Positions 1 through 8,557 of a stretch of DNA of 64,000 bases are shown here, piece after piece. Under the pieces are notes generated by a model. That model worked only from the letters and a program-made list of their open reading frames with translations. It was not told where the DNA came from and searched no databases. The translations under genes were made by a program, and so were the position numbers. The stretch's first letter is position 1, and every line of letters starts with the position of its first letter. This stretch comes from G965220305 sp965220305 (GTDB taxonomy: Bacteria > Chloroflexota > Dehalococcoidia > Lucifugimonadales > UBA3495), in the NCBI GenBank assembly GCA_965220305.1, contig OZ244817.1:4278001-4342000 (forward strand), given 5' to 3'.

Positions 1-1
1 G

Positions 2-307
2 GAACCGCCCTGGTCTGGAGATGAGATTTCCGTAGAGTTCAAGGCCGCGCAGATGACGCTGGGCTTCGATGCGCCCTCGAACTCTTTTTTCCTACAGGCC
101 TATGAAACCGACGAAGAATCGGCTGGGGAAGAGTCTTCTTCCATCAGTTGCTGGGTCACCGCGGGCCAGGCGGCCCCTTTGTCTGAGGAGGCGCTGCGAA
201 TTTGCGCCGCCGGTCGCCCCATCTGCTTTTTGTGCGGTCGTCCCATCGACCCCGAAGGTCACGTCTGTCCCCGGGCCAACGGCCACGCCGTATTCGAGAG
301 CGGCTGA
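2..307 (+). CDS. DUF3090 family protein, C-terminal part
   Basis: The reading frame is open from the window edge, so this is the 3' end of a gene; the first ATG inside (position 53) is internal. The tail has C-x2-C, a downstream Cys and a His in the order CFLCGRPIDPEGHVCPRANG, the conserved C-terminal zinc-ribbon-like ending of the DUF3090 (TIGR03847) family. That family is typical of Actinobacteria and Chloroflexi and usually precedes a SCO1664-type gene, as it does here. Its biochemical function is unknown. About 100 C-terminal residues of a family of roughly 180-200 are visible. Confidence 0.85.
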   Translation, partial: EPPWSGDEISVEFKAAQMTLGFDAPSNSFFLQAYETDEESAGEESSSISCWVTAGQAAPLSEEALRICAAGRPICFLCGRPIDPEGHVCPRANGHAVFESG

Positions 308-345
308 TGCTGCCCCATCTCGAAGAGGCTTGAAGAGGAATTTCG

Positions 346-1050
346 GTGAACTGCCGCCAAGCCACCTTCGACTTCCTCGCCCAAGCGGAATTTACATCCT
401 GCGAACTCACCCCGATGGGTTCCAACTATACGTTCCTCGCCCACCTGAGTTTGGGCGAGCAGACCGGGCGGGCGATTTACAAGCCCAAGGACGGCGAGGT
501 GCCCCTGTGGGATTTTCCTTCTGGCACCCTGTACAAGAGGGAGTGCGCCGCCTACCTCCTGAACGAGGTCCTGGGTTGGGACTTCATCCCCGAGACCATC
601 ATCCGGGAAGGCCCCTACGGTATCGGCTCGGTCCAGCGTTACGTGGAGCACGACCCCAAGCAGAACTATTACTCGCTAACTGAGTCCAACGCCGATGATT
701 TGAGGACAGTGGCCTGCTTTGACATGGTGGCCAACAACACCGACCGCAAGGCGGGGCATGTGCTGTTGGGCTCCGATGGGAAGCTGTGGGGTATTGACCA
801 GGGCCTCACCTTCCATGCCGATACCAAGATTCGCACGGTCATCTGGGAATTTGGCGGCGAAGCGATTCCCCGGCGCCTTATCAAGTCTTTGCAAGAGTTT
901 TGCCAGCAACTCCCCAACCCCCAGGGGCGGGTCCAAGAATTGCTGGAATTGCTGCTTCCCCAAGAGGTGGAGGCCCTGCACAAACGCCTGGACTGGGTGC
1001 TGACGGAGCGGGAGTACCCCGGCCTGCCCGGTCGCCGACGCCGTCGCTAG
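346..1050 (+). CDS. SCO1664-family protein (PI3K/PI4K-like kinase fold)
   Basis: The 234-residue product starts at GTG 346 behind a purine-rich GAAGAGGA. It matches the SCO1664 family (TIGR03843), which has a phosphatidylinositol 3/4-kinase-like fold. Visible elements are an ATP-site Lys in AIYKPKDGE (about residue 46), a catalytic-loop-like NNTDRKAGHVL (about 129-139) and a DFG-like GIDQGLTFH (about 148-156). It lies 38 bp after the DUF3090 gene on the same strand, the standard pairing for this family. Its substrate is unknown. The C-terminus ends in a basic run (GRRRRR). Confidence 0.85.
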   Translation: MNCRQATFDFLAQAEFTSCELTPMGSNYTFLAHLSLGEQTGRAIYKPKDGEVPLWDFPSGTLYKRECAAYLLNEVLGWDFIPETIIREGPYGIGSVQRYVEHDPKQNYYSLTESNADDLRTVACFDMVANNTDRKAGHVLLGSDGKLWGIDQGLTFHADTKIRTVIWEFGGEAIPRRLIKSLQEFCQQLPNPQGRVQELLELLLPQEVEALHKRLDWVLTEREYPGLPGRRRRR

Positions 1051-1072
1051 TCTCCGTTACCGACCCCGAATT

Positions 1073-1115
1073 GCCTGGCCGCTCCGGGCATATCCGCCAG
1101 GCCCGGCCCGTTTTT
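1073..1115 (+). terminator. Terminator between convergent genes
   Basis: GCCTGGC (1073-1079) pairs with GCCAGGC (1096-1102), and an alternative CCGGGC/GCCCGG pairing exists; a run of five T follows at 1111-1115. It sits directly after the SCO1664-type gene and ends just before the stop of the opposing HAD gene. Confidence 0.5.
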
Positions 1116-1117
1116 CC

Positions 1118-1771
1118 CTACTGCAGCAGAGACAGGTCGAAGTCTTCCAAGCTGTGTATGAATTCGTGGGACTGGCTCAGGTCCAACCCCTCGGTGGAGG
1201 CGGTCCAGACGGCGACGGTGTAGGCCCCGGAGGCCACCGCCGCGGCGATGCCGGTGGGCGAGTCCTCAATGGCGACACACTCCTCGGGAGGCACTCCCAG
1301 TCCCGCCGCCGCTTGCAGATAGATGTCCGGCTCCGGTTTGCCCCGTTCCACCTGGTCTCCGCCCAGGATTAGGTCGAAGGCGTCGTTCAGGCCGATGGCT
1401 CCCAGCTTCAGGTCAATCCATTCCCGAAGGGACGAGGAAGCGACGGCGATGGGCAACCCCCGGTTGCGGGCCTCGCTTATCAGGCGGACCACGCCCGGCT
1501 GGGCCACCAGGTCTTCCTGCATCACCTGTCTGACGAACACGTCGTACATCTCCACGTAGTGGTCCAGTGGGTTGGAGAGGCCCCGCATTTGGATAACCCG
1601 CCGCCACGTCTCCTCTACGGTAGTCCCCAGGAGGCGCTGCTTGTTGTCCTCCTCGCTGATGGGGGCCGCCCCCTCCTGGGCTATTACCAGGTTGGTAGCC
1701 TTGAGATACAGGGGTTCGGTGTCTATCAGCACCCCGTCGAGGTCAAATATTATGGCGCGGTATTTCCCCAT
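1118..1771 (-). CDS. HAD-superfamily phosphatase, beta-phosphoglucomutase-like
   Basis: The 217-residue protein has all HAD motifs: motif I FDLDGVLIDTEP with the nucleophile and acid/base Asp at 10 and 12, motif II Ser in ASSS, Lys in GKPEPD and motif IV Asp in AIEDSPTG. An alpha-helical C1 cap lies between motifs I and II, so it belongs to subfamily IA near beta-phosphoglucomutase/CbbY. It probably removes phosphate from a small sugar or metabolite phosphate in the cytoplasm; the substrate cannot be read. AGGAG precedes the ATG by 5-6 bases. It stands alone, convergent with the SCO1664-type gene. Confidence 0.85.
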   Translation of the reverse strand: MGKYRAIIFDLDGVLIDTEPLYLKATNLVIAQEGAAPISEEDNKQRLLGTTVEETWRRVIQMRGLSNPLDHYVEMYDVFVRQVMQEDLVAQPGVVRLISEARNRGLPIAVASSSLREWIDLKLGAIGLNDAFDLILGGDQVERGKPEPDIYLQAAAGLGVPPEECVAIEDSPTGIAAAVASGAYTVAVWTASTEGLDLSQSHEFIHSLEDFDLSLLQ

Positions 1772-1892
1772 GTCGCTCCTGAAGTATTGACGCGCTCAGG
1801 TCTAAACCACCCTGGGTTGCAGGCCCGCCGGGGCCCGGCCCAGGTGGTGGGGCCGAAGGCCCTGGTATCCTTCCCGGTCTGCTTCGACGCTT

Positions 1893-2261
1893 CTAGTCGC
1901 CCAAGGGGACTACCACGTAGACCCGCTGCTCCTCGCTGACCACCCGGGTAATGTGCCCCTCTCCGGTCAAGTCCTCGGCCAGCAGCACGTCGCCGGGGCC
2001 AACCCGCATTACCGTGCCGTCGCCCACCTCAACTTCCGCCTCTCCCGCCAGCGTGATGGTGTACTGGCGTCGCGGGGCGCAGTGCCATTCCAGCGCGTAG
2101 CCGGGGGGTGAAATCCGGAAGGTGATGCCGCTGGCGTTCTGCAGCGGCGTTCCCTCTCCGTAGGAGCCCTCGGTATCCACGAAGGGCTGGAAATCGGGAG
2201 AAACTTCTTCGATGCGGGACTTCCCGTCGTCTCCGGTGTAGACCCTGACAAAGGTTGGCAT
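1893..2261 (-). CDS. Small cupin-domain protein
   Basis: A 122-residue single cupin starts at ATG 2261, preceded by GGAGGA 7 bases upstream; the same frame runs on to 2387 but that extension has no ribosome site and is low-complexity. The cupin core is GYALEWHCAPRRQYTITLAGEAEVEVGDG...GPGDVLLAEDL broken at the usual loops: one His and one Glu of the metal-binding set are visible and the second motif is degenerate. A sensor or small-molecule binding role is possible, but no reaction can be assigned. Confidence 0.75.
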   Translation of the reverse strand: MPTFVRVYTGDDGKSRIEEVSPDFQPFVDTEGSYGEGTPLQNASGITFRISPPGYALEWHCAPRRQYTITLAGEAEVEVGDGTVMRVGPGDVLLAEDLTGEGHITRVVSEEQRVYVVVPLGD

Positions 2262-2655
2262 GGCTAATCCTCCGATGCTATTGGCCGGGGAACGCCTGGT
2301 TTGCCTCGTATAAGGCTTCCGTGGCGTCGGCCCTACTTCTACGTGACGTTGCGGGTTAATTCTCCCGGTAGAGAGCGGCGGCGTCAAGACGGTGTTTTAC
2401 TGCCTGGGCCGGCCATTCAACCAGCTCGGGAGCAGCGGCGGGTGTTTCGGCTCATGGTGAGTTGTCGAAAAATTCCCGCCATTACAATTCTCCTCACAAA
2501 GGGCAGGGGCGTACCGCCGTCCGCCCCTGCGGGCTACCGAAAGCCCCAGGGCCCAGACGCAGCCGATGGCTAAACATAAACTGTTGCATCCCAACGGCTC
2601 GGCAAAGTGGCTATACTGTAGGCGCGCCCCAGTCTAGGCCGCAGGAGGTAACCTT
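2262..2655. other. Divergent intergenic region with GC hairpin
   Basis: 394 bp between the divergent cupin and split-barrel genes. GCAGGGGCG (2503-2511) and CGCCCCTGC (2522-2530) form a 9-bp stem with a 10-base loop and no T-run. A TATACT hexamer lies near 2612-2617, but no -35 box stands at normal spacing. Nothing in the region looks like a gene. Confidence 0.4.
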
Positions 2656-3054
2656 ATGACTCCCGAAGAAATAACCCGGTTCCTGTCAGTGTCGCGGATC
2701 GCGCTGATGGCTACCATCAACCGGGACGGCACCCCCCAGTTGACTCCCAACTGGTACAACTACGACGGCAGGGTATTGACCTTTGTAACCACCAAGGAGC
2801 GGATTAAATACTTCAACCTGCGCCGCGACAACCGGATGTCCGTCTGCATTTGCGAGTCCCCCCTGGCCCAGGACTACGTAGTCATCAAGGGGACTGTCGC
2901 CATCAGCGACCAGGACATTTGGGACGACGCTCGAAAGGTTATCGAAAGGTACGTTGGCGTTGACCAGGTGGAACCCTACGTGGAACGCTGGAAGGCCCAG
3001 CCCCGGGTGCTGGTCACGGTAACGCCCGACCGCATTACCACTCGGAACAGATGA
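2656..3054 (+). CDS. PPOX-class F420/FMN-dependent split-barrel oxidoreductase
   Basis: A 132-residue single-domain flavin/deazaflavin split beta-barrel protein (pyridoxamine 5'-phosphate oxidase-like fold). Typical segments are the N-terminal LSVSRIALMATINRDGTPQLTPNWY split by the family's Gly/Asp turn, the central VTTKERIKYFNLRRDNRMSVCI region, and VVIKGTVAIS. The PNWYNYDG pattern is like F420-dependent members (TIGR03618 type), though FMN use cannot be excluded. A strong GGAGG lies 8 bases before the ATG. It probably reduces or binds a small aromatic or heterocyclic compound. Confidence 0.8.
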   Translation: MTPEEITRFLSVSRIALMATINRDGTPQLTPNWYNYDGRVLTFVTTKERIKYFNLRRDNRMSVCICESPLAQDYVVIKGTVAISDQDIWDDARKVIERYVGVDQVEPYVERWKAQPRVLVTVTPDRITTRNR

Positions 3055-3092
3055 AGGGCGCGGTTGTCCGAGCGCCGCTGCGACAATTCTTT

Positions 3093-3117
3093 CGGACATC
3101 GCTGGCCCCGATGTCCG
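3093..3117. terminator. Hairpin between convergent genes
   Basis: CGGACATCG and CGATGTCCG make a perfect 9-bp stem with a 7-base loop between the split-barrel gene and the opposing amidohydrolase. No good T-run follows on either strand, so termination is inferred from position. Confidence 0.35.
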
Positions 3118-3221
3118 CGACTTGCGACAGCTCCGCAACCGGGGTCTTGCAAACTTCGACGCTCAGAACTGGCCCCGCTCACCAGGAGCGGGCTTTCCCA
3201 GAGAGACTACAGGGCCCGGCC

Positions 3222-4022
3222 CTAAAGCCCGATTAGCTCCCGGGCCGTCTCCCCCAGGATTCTCTCCTTGTCGTTGTCCGACAGGGGAAGGTCCTGGATG
3301 TATTGCCCGTCGGCGGTCTGGCTGGCCAGGGGGAAGTCGGTGCCGAAGCAGACCTTGTTCGGGCCGTGCTTGTTGATAATGGCGGTCAGGGTGTCGGCGG
3401 CAATCTCCCTGAGGGAGGGGGGCCAGGTGGTGTCGATGAGCACGTTCTCCTGTCCGATTAGCTCCCGTTCCGCCTCGTCCAGCATGTAGAACCCGCCCAG
3501 GTGCAGGGCGATAATCTTCAACCGGGGAAACTGGCGGACGATGTTCATTATGCGCGCCGGCGGCGAATAGATTGTCGCTCCTTCGCCGATGTGGGGCAGG
3601 GAACCCGAGTGTATTTCCAGCACCATGTCGTCGCCCAATTCCTCGTAGACCGGGAACATCCTGGGGTCGTCGGGATAGAAGGAATTCATCATCGGATGCA
3701 GCTTGATTCCCTTGATGCCGTGCTGGCGCAGCCGTCGCACCTCGCCCGCCATATCGTCCATCTCGGGATGAATCGCCCCGAAGGGCACCAGCATATCGTC
3801 CTGGATGCTAATCAGCCAATCGTTAGCCCGTTGCACCTGGTCCCCGCGTACCGTCACCCCCAACACGATGGACTTGTCAACCCCGGACTCCCGCATGTGG
3901 GCCTTGATGCCGTCCACCGTATTAACCCCGATGGCGTCTATGCCCATGTCGCCCACCAACGACTCCAGCACCGCGCCGGCTATCCGGTCCGGCCATATAT
4001 GAGTGTGTACATCCACCCGCAT
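3222..4022 (-). CDS. Amidohydrolase 2-type TIM-barrel metal-dependent hydrolase
   Basis: The 266-residue protein begins with the metal-binding HxH (VDVHTHIWPD, His 6 and 8) and carries KLHPMMN, ALHLGGF and the late Asp in CFGTDFPL, the metal ligands and catalytic Asp of the Amidohydro_2 family (PF04909; ACMSD/resorcylate decarboxylase relatives). Members hydrolyse or decarboxylate carboxylated compounds with a divalent metal. GGAGG precedes the ATG. It is a single minus-strand gene upstream of the mod operon's end; the substrate is not deducible. Confidence 0.85.
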   Translation of the reverse strand: MRVDVHTHIWPDRIAGAVLESLVGDMGIDAIGVNTVDGIKAHMRESGVDKSIVLGVTVRGDQVQRANDWLISIQDDMLVPFGAIHPEMDDMAGEVRRLRQHGIKGIKLHPMMNSFYPDDPRMFPVYEELGDDMVLEIHSGSLPHIGEGATIYSPPARIMNIVRQFPRLKIIALHLGGFYMLDEAERELIGQENVLIDTTWPPSLREIAADTLTAIINKHGPNKVCFGTDFPLASQTADGQYIQDLPLSDNDKERILGETARELIGL

Positions 4023-4089
4023 GAGAATCCCTCCTAGCTAAATTTCTACTGCCTCCGATGAGGTGGACCGCTGCCACCTGCCGGAGCCT

Positions 4090-5229
4090 CTATTCCCCGG
4101 CCTCGCCTCCCACCAGGAAGCAGGAAGAAGCCTTGAACACCGCCCACAGCCGCAGGCCCGTTTCAATGCCCATCTCCGCCAGCGAAGTCCCGGTGACGTG
4201 GCAGCGCAGGGGCGCACCGTAACAGTCCAGGGTTACCTCGTAGCCGGGGGGGCGCAACTCCACCCCGGTCACCATCCCGGGTAGACGGTTGCGGGCCGAG
4301 GAACCCCGGATTTCCTCATTGGCGAGGATGATGTCCGAGGCCCGGATGCCCACGACCACCGGGTCTCCCGGCTGGAAGTCGCTCAGGGGCACTTCCAGCC
4401 GCAACCGTCCGTACCGGCCCTCCGGCGTCTCCCGGTGGACGCAAAACATGGTCCCGTCCTGGGGATGGCGGCTGGCGATGCGCATGGGCAGCAGGTTTTC
4501 CACTCCCACCAGCCGGGCTACCCGGCCCTGGTCGGGCTGTCCCAGCACCGCCAGGGGCTCGCCCCGTGCCAGGGTACGTCCCTGGTTGACCACCTGGGCT
4601 TCGTCGCCCAGCGCCAGGGCCTCCTCCCGGTCGTGGGTAACCAGTATCACCGGAATGCGGGAGCGGGCCAGGAATTCGCGAAGCTCTTGCCGCAACGAGC
4701 GGCGCAGTTCAGCATCCAGAGATGCAAAGGGTTCGTCCAGCAGCAGCATGTCCGGGTTGGGCGCCAGGGCCCGGGCCAGGGCTACGCGCTGCTGTTGCCC
4801 TCCCGATAACTGTTGCGGTCGCCGCTGCTCCAGCCCCTCTAATTGAAAAGTCCTTATCAGGTCTGCCACCCGTTGCCGGGCCGCCGGGCCCCCGCGGTGG
4901 GAAAGCCCATAGCCGATGTTGCCGGCTACCGTGAGGTGGGGGAACAGGTGGTACTGCTGGGTGAGGTATCCCAGGCGTCGCAGGTGGGGCGGCGTCCACG
5001 CCCCGCTGTCGCTGTCGTAGACCACCCTTCCGGCCAATGCAATGTACCCGGCCACCGGACGCAGCAGTCCGGCGATGGCGCGCAGGGTGGTGGTCTTCCC
5101 CGCCCCCGAAGGCCCAAAGAGCACCAAAACCTGGCCGGCGGCAATTTGCCATTCCATCTCCAAGTCGAATTGCCCCACCCGGCATTGTACCCATCCCTCG
5201 GTCGCTCCAACGTCTGTCGGCGCGGTCAT
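4090..5229 (-). CDS. modC: Molybdate ABC transporter ATP-binding protein ModC
   Basis: The 379-residue ATPase has Walker A GPSGAGKTT (39-47), a Q-loop at LTQQYHLFP, signature LSGGQQQRVALARAL (141-155), Walker B LLLDEPF (162-168) and switch His199. A C-terminal TOBE-type segment (about 300-370) is the molybdate-responsive regulatory region of ModC-like ATPases. Its start overlaps the modB stop by 4 bp (ATGA), indicating translational coupling. Together with modA and modB it would import molybdate or tungstate; the choice between the two oxyanions cannot be made here. Confidence 0.9.
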   Translation of the reverse strand: MTAPTDVGATEGWVQCRVGQFDLEMEWQIAAGQVLVLFGPSGAGKTTTLRAIAGLLRPVAGYIALAGRVVYDSDSGAWTPPHLRRLGYLTQQYHLFPHLTVAGNIGYGLSHRGGPAARQRVADLIRTFQLEGLEQRRPQQLSGGQQQRVALARALAPNPDMLLLDEPFASLDAELRRSLRQELREFLARSRIPVILVTHDREEALALGDEAQVVNQGRTLARGEPLAVLGQPDQGRVARLVGVENLLPMRIASRHPQDGTMFCVHRETPEGRYGRLRLEVPLSDFQPGDPVVVGIRASDIILANEEIRGSSARNRLPGMVTGVELRPPGYEVTLDCYGAPLRCHVTGTSLAEMGIETGLRLWAVFKASSCFLVGGEAGE

Positions 5230-6059
5230 GGGCCGGCCTGCCCGTACCGCCGGGTAATTATACCCAGCAGTACCAACACCAGCAGCGAGCCGACCAGAAG
5301 CAGCGAGGACAGGGCCAGGGCCGCCCCCAGGCTACCCTCCATAGCGGTCATGATGGCCAATGGCATGGTCTGGGTCCGGCCCGTCAGGTTCCCGGCGAAC
5401 ATGATGGTCGCGCCGAACTCAGAGATGGCCCGCGCCCAGGCTAACACCAGCCCGGTCAACAACGACGGACCGGCCAGGGGAAGAGTCAGCCTCCAGAAGG
5501 TCCACCAGGGGGACACTCCCAGGGTCTGGGAAATGTCCTCGTAGTCTCGTTCCACCGACAGGAACCCCAGCTTGGCGGCCCGGATGTAGAAGGGCGCGCC
5601 CACGAAAATCTGGGCGAATACGACCGCTGTGGTGGTGAAGGGCAGGGATATTCCCAGTTCGCCGAGGAAGGGGCCAATGATTCCCTGGCGTCCGAAGGCC
5701 ATCAGCATGGCGACTCCCGCTACCACCGGAGGCAGGACGATGGGCAGTTCCACCACGCTGTCGATGATTTTGAGGGCCAGGGTGTTGCTGCGGGCCAAGA
5801 GCAGGGCGAAGGGCGTGCCTACCAGCACCACCACGACCATGCTGATAATGCTGGTGAACAGGGACAATTGCAATGCCCGCAGCGCCAACTCACCCGTGAG
5901 GCTTGAGAAAAGGCCCTGGTGTTGGACACTGCGGACTATCAGCGCCAGGACCGGCAGCCCGATAAACACCACGTAGATGGTGGTAGCCGCGGCCCCCGCC
6001 GGGGCCCAGGGGCTGAACCGGTCCAACGACTTCCGAATTTTGAGGGGAATAACGACCAT
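5226..6059 (-). CDS. modB: Molybdate ABC transporter permease ModB
   Basis: The 277-residue inner-membrane permease has about six hydrophobic segments and the binding-protein-dependent permease signature around WTFWRLTLPLAGPSLLTGLV broken at its conserved Gly, which docks to the ATPase. The ELPIVLPPVVAGVAML motif is characteristic of ModB/CysT-type permeases. It lies 20 bp downstream of modA and overlaps modC by 4 bp, giving the order modA-modB-modC on the minus strand. Confidence 0.92.
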   Translation of the reverse strand: MVVIPLKIRKSLDRFSPWAPAGAAATTIYVVFIGLPVLALIVRSVQHQGLFSSLTGELALRALQLSLFTSIISMVVVVLVGTPFALLLARSNTLALKIIDSVVELPIVLPPVVAGVAMLMAFGRQGIIGPFLGELGISLPFTTTAVVFAQIFVGAPFYIRAAKLGFLSVERDYEDISQTLGVSPWWTFWRLTLPLAGPSLLTGLVLAWARAISEFGATIMFAGNLTGRTQTMPLAIMTAMEGSLGAALALSSLLLVGSLLVLVLLGIITRRYGQAGP

Positions 6060-6079
6060 CGGCCTGCATAGTTTAGCAG

Positions 6080-7072
6080 TTAACGGGCCGGTGGTGCTGC
6101 TGGTTGACCGGGGGTTTCCGCTCCGGGCGCTCTGCCGAAGCCGTGGCTTTCCAGGATTTCCTGTCCCCGCTGGCCGAGGACGAACTGCACGAAGGACTGG
6201 GCCAGTTCCGGTTGAGAGGTGTCCTTTAGGACGGCGATGGGGTACAGGGCGGTGATGTTGAATTGGTCCGGGATGGGTATCATCCGCACCCGGCCAGCGT
6301 AGCCAGCCCCGGCGTCGGTCTGGTACACGATTCCGGCATCGGCCTCTCCCAGCGAGACTTTCTGCAAAACATGGCGCACGTTGGTCTCCTGGGACACCAG
6401 ATTGTCCATTACCCGTTTCGGATAGCTTGTTCCCAGTCCAGGACCATCTCCCAAGGCTTCAATAGCCTGCCGGGCGTAGGCGCCCGCCGGCGCCTCCGGC
6501 GCTGCCAGGACCAGCTTGACGCCGGGTTTCGCCAGGTATTCCAGTCCCTCCGGTTGGCCCAATTCATCCCTGGCGGGACTGCCTTTCTCCCTGCCCTGGG
6601 AAGATTCGGGATTCGGCCCTGCGGCTAGCACCACCACCAGCCGGTTGGTGGCGAAATCGGCGGGTTGGCCCAGGAGCAGCGAGGATGCCTCCACCGCCTC
6701 CATTTGCCGCCAATCGGCGGAGGCGAAGACATCCGCCCGGGCTCCGTGCTCCAACTGGGTGCGCAGTCGCTGGCTTCCGGCGAAATGGAAGGCGACGGAA
6801 CCCCCCGGGAAGTCCTTTTCAAAAGCGTCGGCCAACTGTTGGAAGGACTCGGTCAGCGAGGCGGCGGCGAATACGGTGAGCGTCCGTTGGACGTCCCCCT
6901 GGACGGGCGCGGCTGGGTTGGAGCAACCCAAGAGGAACAGAATTGCGAGGCAGCAGGCGGCAATTGTCGCAGTGGACTCTTTGCAGTGGTTGCTGCTCAA
7001 TGGGGCGTCCCTGGTTGGAGTAAAAATGTAAGGTCTGAAACTCTCCGGCGGGGGATGCAGTCTGTTGGGCAC
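6080..7072 (-). CDS. modA: Molybdate-binding lipoprotein ModA
   Basis: A periplasmic-type binding protein with the ModA opening TLTVFAAASLTESFQQLADAF and the oxyanion-site features VAFHFAGSQ and GADAGIVYQTD. The frame opens at GTG 7072, but a TTG at 7000 behind AGGGA gives a more normal lipoprotein signal: 26 residues ending in the lipobox LLGC, against 50 from the upstream start. The mature protein should be lipid-anchored outside the membrane and hand molybdate/tungstate to ModBC. It is the first gene of the operon. Confidence 0.88.
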   Translation of the reverse strand: MPNRLHPPPESFRPYIFTPTRDAPLSSNHCKESTATIAACCLAILFLLGCSNPAAPVQGDVQRTLTVFAAASLTESFQQLADAFEKDFPGGSVAFHFAGSQRLRTQLEHGARADVFASADWRQMEAVEASSLLLGQPADFATNRLVVVLAAGPNPESSQGREKGSPARDELGQPEGLEYLAKPGVKLVLAAPEAPAGAYARQAIEALGDGPGLGTSYPKRVMDNLVSQETNVRHVLQKVSLGEADAGIVYQTDAGAGYAGRVRMIPIPDQFNITALYPIAVLKDTSQPELAQSFVQFVLGQRGQEILESHGFGRAPGAETPGQPAAPPAR

Positions 7073-7273
7073 TGCCCCCGGAGCTTCTCTTGGTTAAGGT
7101 ATTCCGCCGGCTGCACTGGCGACAGTGCCAAAGGTGGCCGATGTACAAGTATACCGGGCGCAAGAGCCAAGTGTATGGTAAATCTCATGTATACTGAAGT
7201 AAATGGGTAGGCTAGCAACGAAGGGCAGCGCCGCATCGTACGAATAGAATGCGATGGACAGGGAGAGCAGTCT

Positions 7274-7783
7274 ATGGCGGCTAGAGAGAGTGACATTCAA
7301 AGAGTGTGGTCGGGCGTTTTGGAAGCTGAACGCCACTACCGATATTACGATAGTCTCAAGGGCCGGATAGGTTTAATTCATGGGTTTATTATGTTTTTGA
7401 TAATGGTCTGTTCAATGGGAGCAGTGGTGTCCCTGTTGACCCGTGCTCCCAGCGAATTAAGCACGGCTCTGCCTGCCGTTGTTGCTGTGGCCTCGGTGGT
7501 TTTATTCGTAACTAATTACGGTAATAAGGCGGTTACTGCGCGAATTGTAGCCCACCAGTATGCCAATCTGGCCGCCGAGTGGAAGAGGCTATGGCGGGAA
7601 ATAAATGAGTGGCCGTCAGAGATTATTTCCTCGAGGGCATCCGTGCTCGAACGGATGCAGACGGTTGTAGATGGGCACGCTGACCAGTGCGGGGGTACCG
7701 ATAGCAGATTGAATGTAAGGGTGACTACGGATGCCTATAGGGTTGTGGTGGACGAGCTTAGCAGAGAGGGAAGGGAAGGATAG
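7274..7783 (+). CDS. Two-TM membrane protein of unknown function, SLATT-like
   Basis: A 169-residue protein with two hydrophobic segments (about 33-55 and 66-85) and a long cytoplasmic helical C-terminal part (YANLAAEWKRLWREI and following). The layout resembles 2TM SLATT-type effector membrane proteins, but this is a fold-level guess. GGGAGAG precedes the ATG. The sequence is clearly more AT-rich than its neighbours, suggesting transfer. After the stop, the +1 frame encodes an extremely proline-rich tail up to 7871, so the gene may be frameshifted at the purine run 7763-7780 and lack its natural end. Confidence 0.6.
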   Translation: MAARESDIQRVWSGVLEAERHYRYYDSLKGRIGLIHGFIMFLIMVCSMGAVVSLLTRAPSELSTALPAVVAVASVVLFVTNYGNKAVTARIVAHQYANLAAEWKRLWREINEWPSEIISSRASVLERMQTVVDGHADQCGGTDSRLNVRVTTDAYRVVVDELSREGREG

Positions 7784-7871
7784 GCCGCTGCCCATACCGC
7801 CGCAACCGGAGAGGCCAAGGCCACCGGCGCCAAATCCGCCACCGGCGCCACCGCTTCCGCCAAGCCGATAG
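7782..7871 (+). other. Out-of-frame proline-rich tail
   Basis: Directly after the upstream stop, the +1 frame reads RPLPIPPQPERPRPPAPN and continues to PPPAPPLPPSR before TAG 7869-7871. The density of PxP motifs resembles genuine C-terminal proline-rich tails. The switch point would be in the G/A-rich stretch just before the stop. Confidence 0.4.
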
Positions 7872-7922
7872 GTCGGATAAACTACAGCTTAGGATGAGGG
7901 TGGAACCAGACCTTGATTGCTG

Positions 7923-8013
7923 CCGTCAAGGGAGCCTCAGTCGTCCATTTGGGCTGTCTTGACGGGGTTAACCGGGTAGTGTCTAATGTGTCCAGGCGCC
8001 AGCTAAACGGCGC
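7923..8013 (+). promoter_or_regulatory. Inverted repeats upstream of the Lin0512 gene
   Basis: CCGTCAAG (7923-7930) is repeated inverted as CTTGACGG (7958-7965), and GGCGCC occurs twice (about 7994-8013) just before the ribosome site of the next gene. These could be leader-RNA structures or operators; no regulator is identifiable. Confidence 0.3.
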
Positions 8014-8038
8014 CACGAACTGTGGAGGTGAATAGGCA

Positions 8039-8383
8039 ATGGCTCTGGTAAGGTGTGTAACGGAAATGGGCATGGGTGTAGACGTTCACGGACTGGACTA
8101 CACCAGTGCCGCCCAGCGGGCAGTATTTGATGCAATCCACCATAGCAGCTTGGGATTTCAGCGCCTGATAGGCAAGACCGCCGACGAAATGCGGGTAGAC
8201 GTGACCATTGGTGTGCCCAAGCCCGACGCGGTGGATGGGGACGCGGTGTTGAGCACCCTGCCCCACGGCAGCGGCTTCATCAAGGTGGTCCAAGGCGGCT
8301 TGGAGGTGCTCAACGACGAGGGGACGGACGGGACCCTAATCGCCAACGCCATAGTTATGGTGAGCTTCGACGACGGCAACTAG
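8039..8383 (+). CDS. Lin0512 family protein
   Basis: The 114-residue protein opens with MALVRCVTEMGMGVDVHGLD and continues with AVFDAIHHSSLG, the conserved start of the Lin0512 family (PF09585; length about 115). Family members are small cytoplasmic proteins of unknown role, often in nitrogen or amide metabolism neighbourhoods. GGAGG lies 9 bases before the ATG. A strong terminator follows at 8433-8465. It faces the DUF1059-like gene. Confidence 0.85.
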   Translation: MALVRCVTEMGMGVDVHGLDYTSAAQRAVFDAIHHSSLGFQRLIGKTADEMRVDVTIGVPKPDAVDGDAVLSTLPHGSGFIKVVQGGLEVLNDEGTDGTLIANAIVMVSFDDGN

Positions 8384-8432
8384 CCCCCGCCCTTCTCGGG
8401 CTAGGAGAGGCTACCCCCAGTGAATAATCGCT

Positions 8433-8465
8433 AGCCCCGGCCAGGTGGCCGGGGCTTCGCTTTTT
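8433..8465 (+). terminator. Rho-independent terminator
   Basis: AGCCCCGGCC (8433-8442), loop AGGT, GGCCGGGGCT (8447-8456), then TCGC and five T. It ends the Lin0512 transcript. Confidence 0.9.
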
Positions 8466-8557
8466 GGCAGCCTCGCGATGTTAAGCCAGCGCTGTTCAAG
8501 GGGCCCTCACAGTCGGACTGGGGGTTCCCTTAAAGCCCATCGCTGGTAGGGGCCCGG

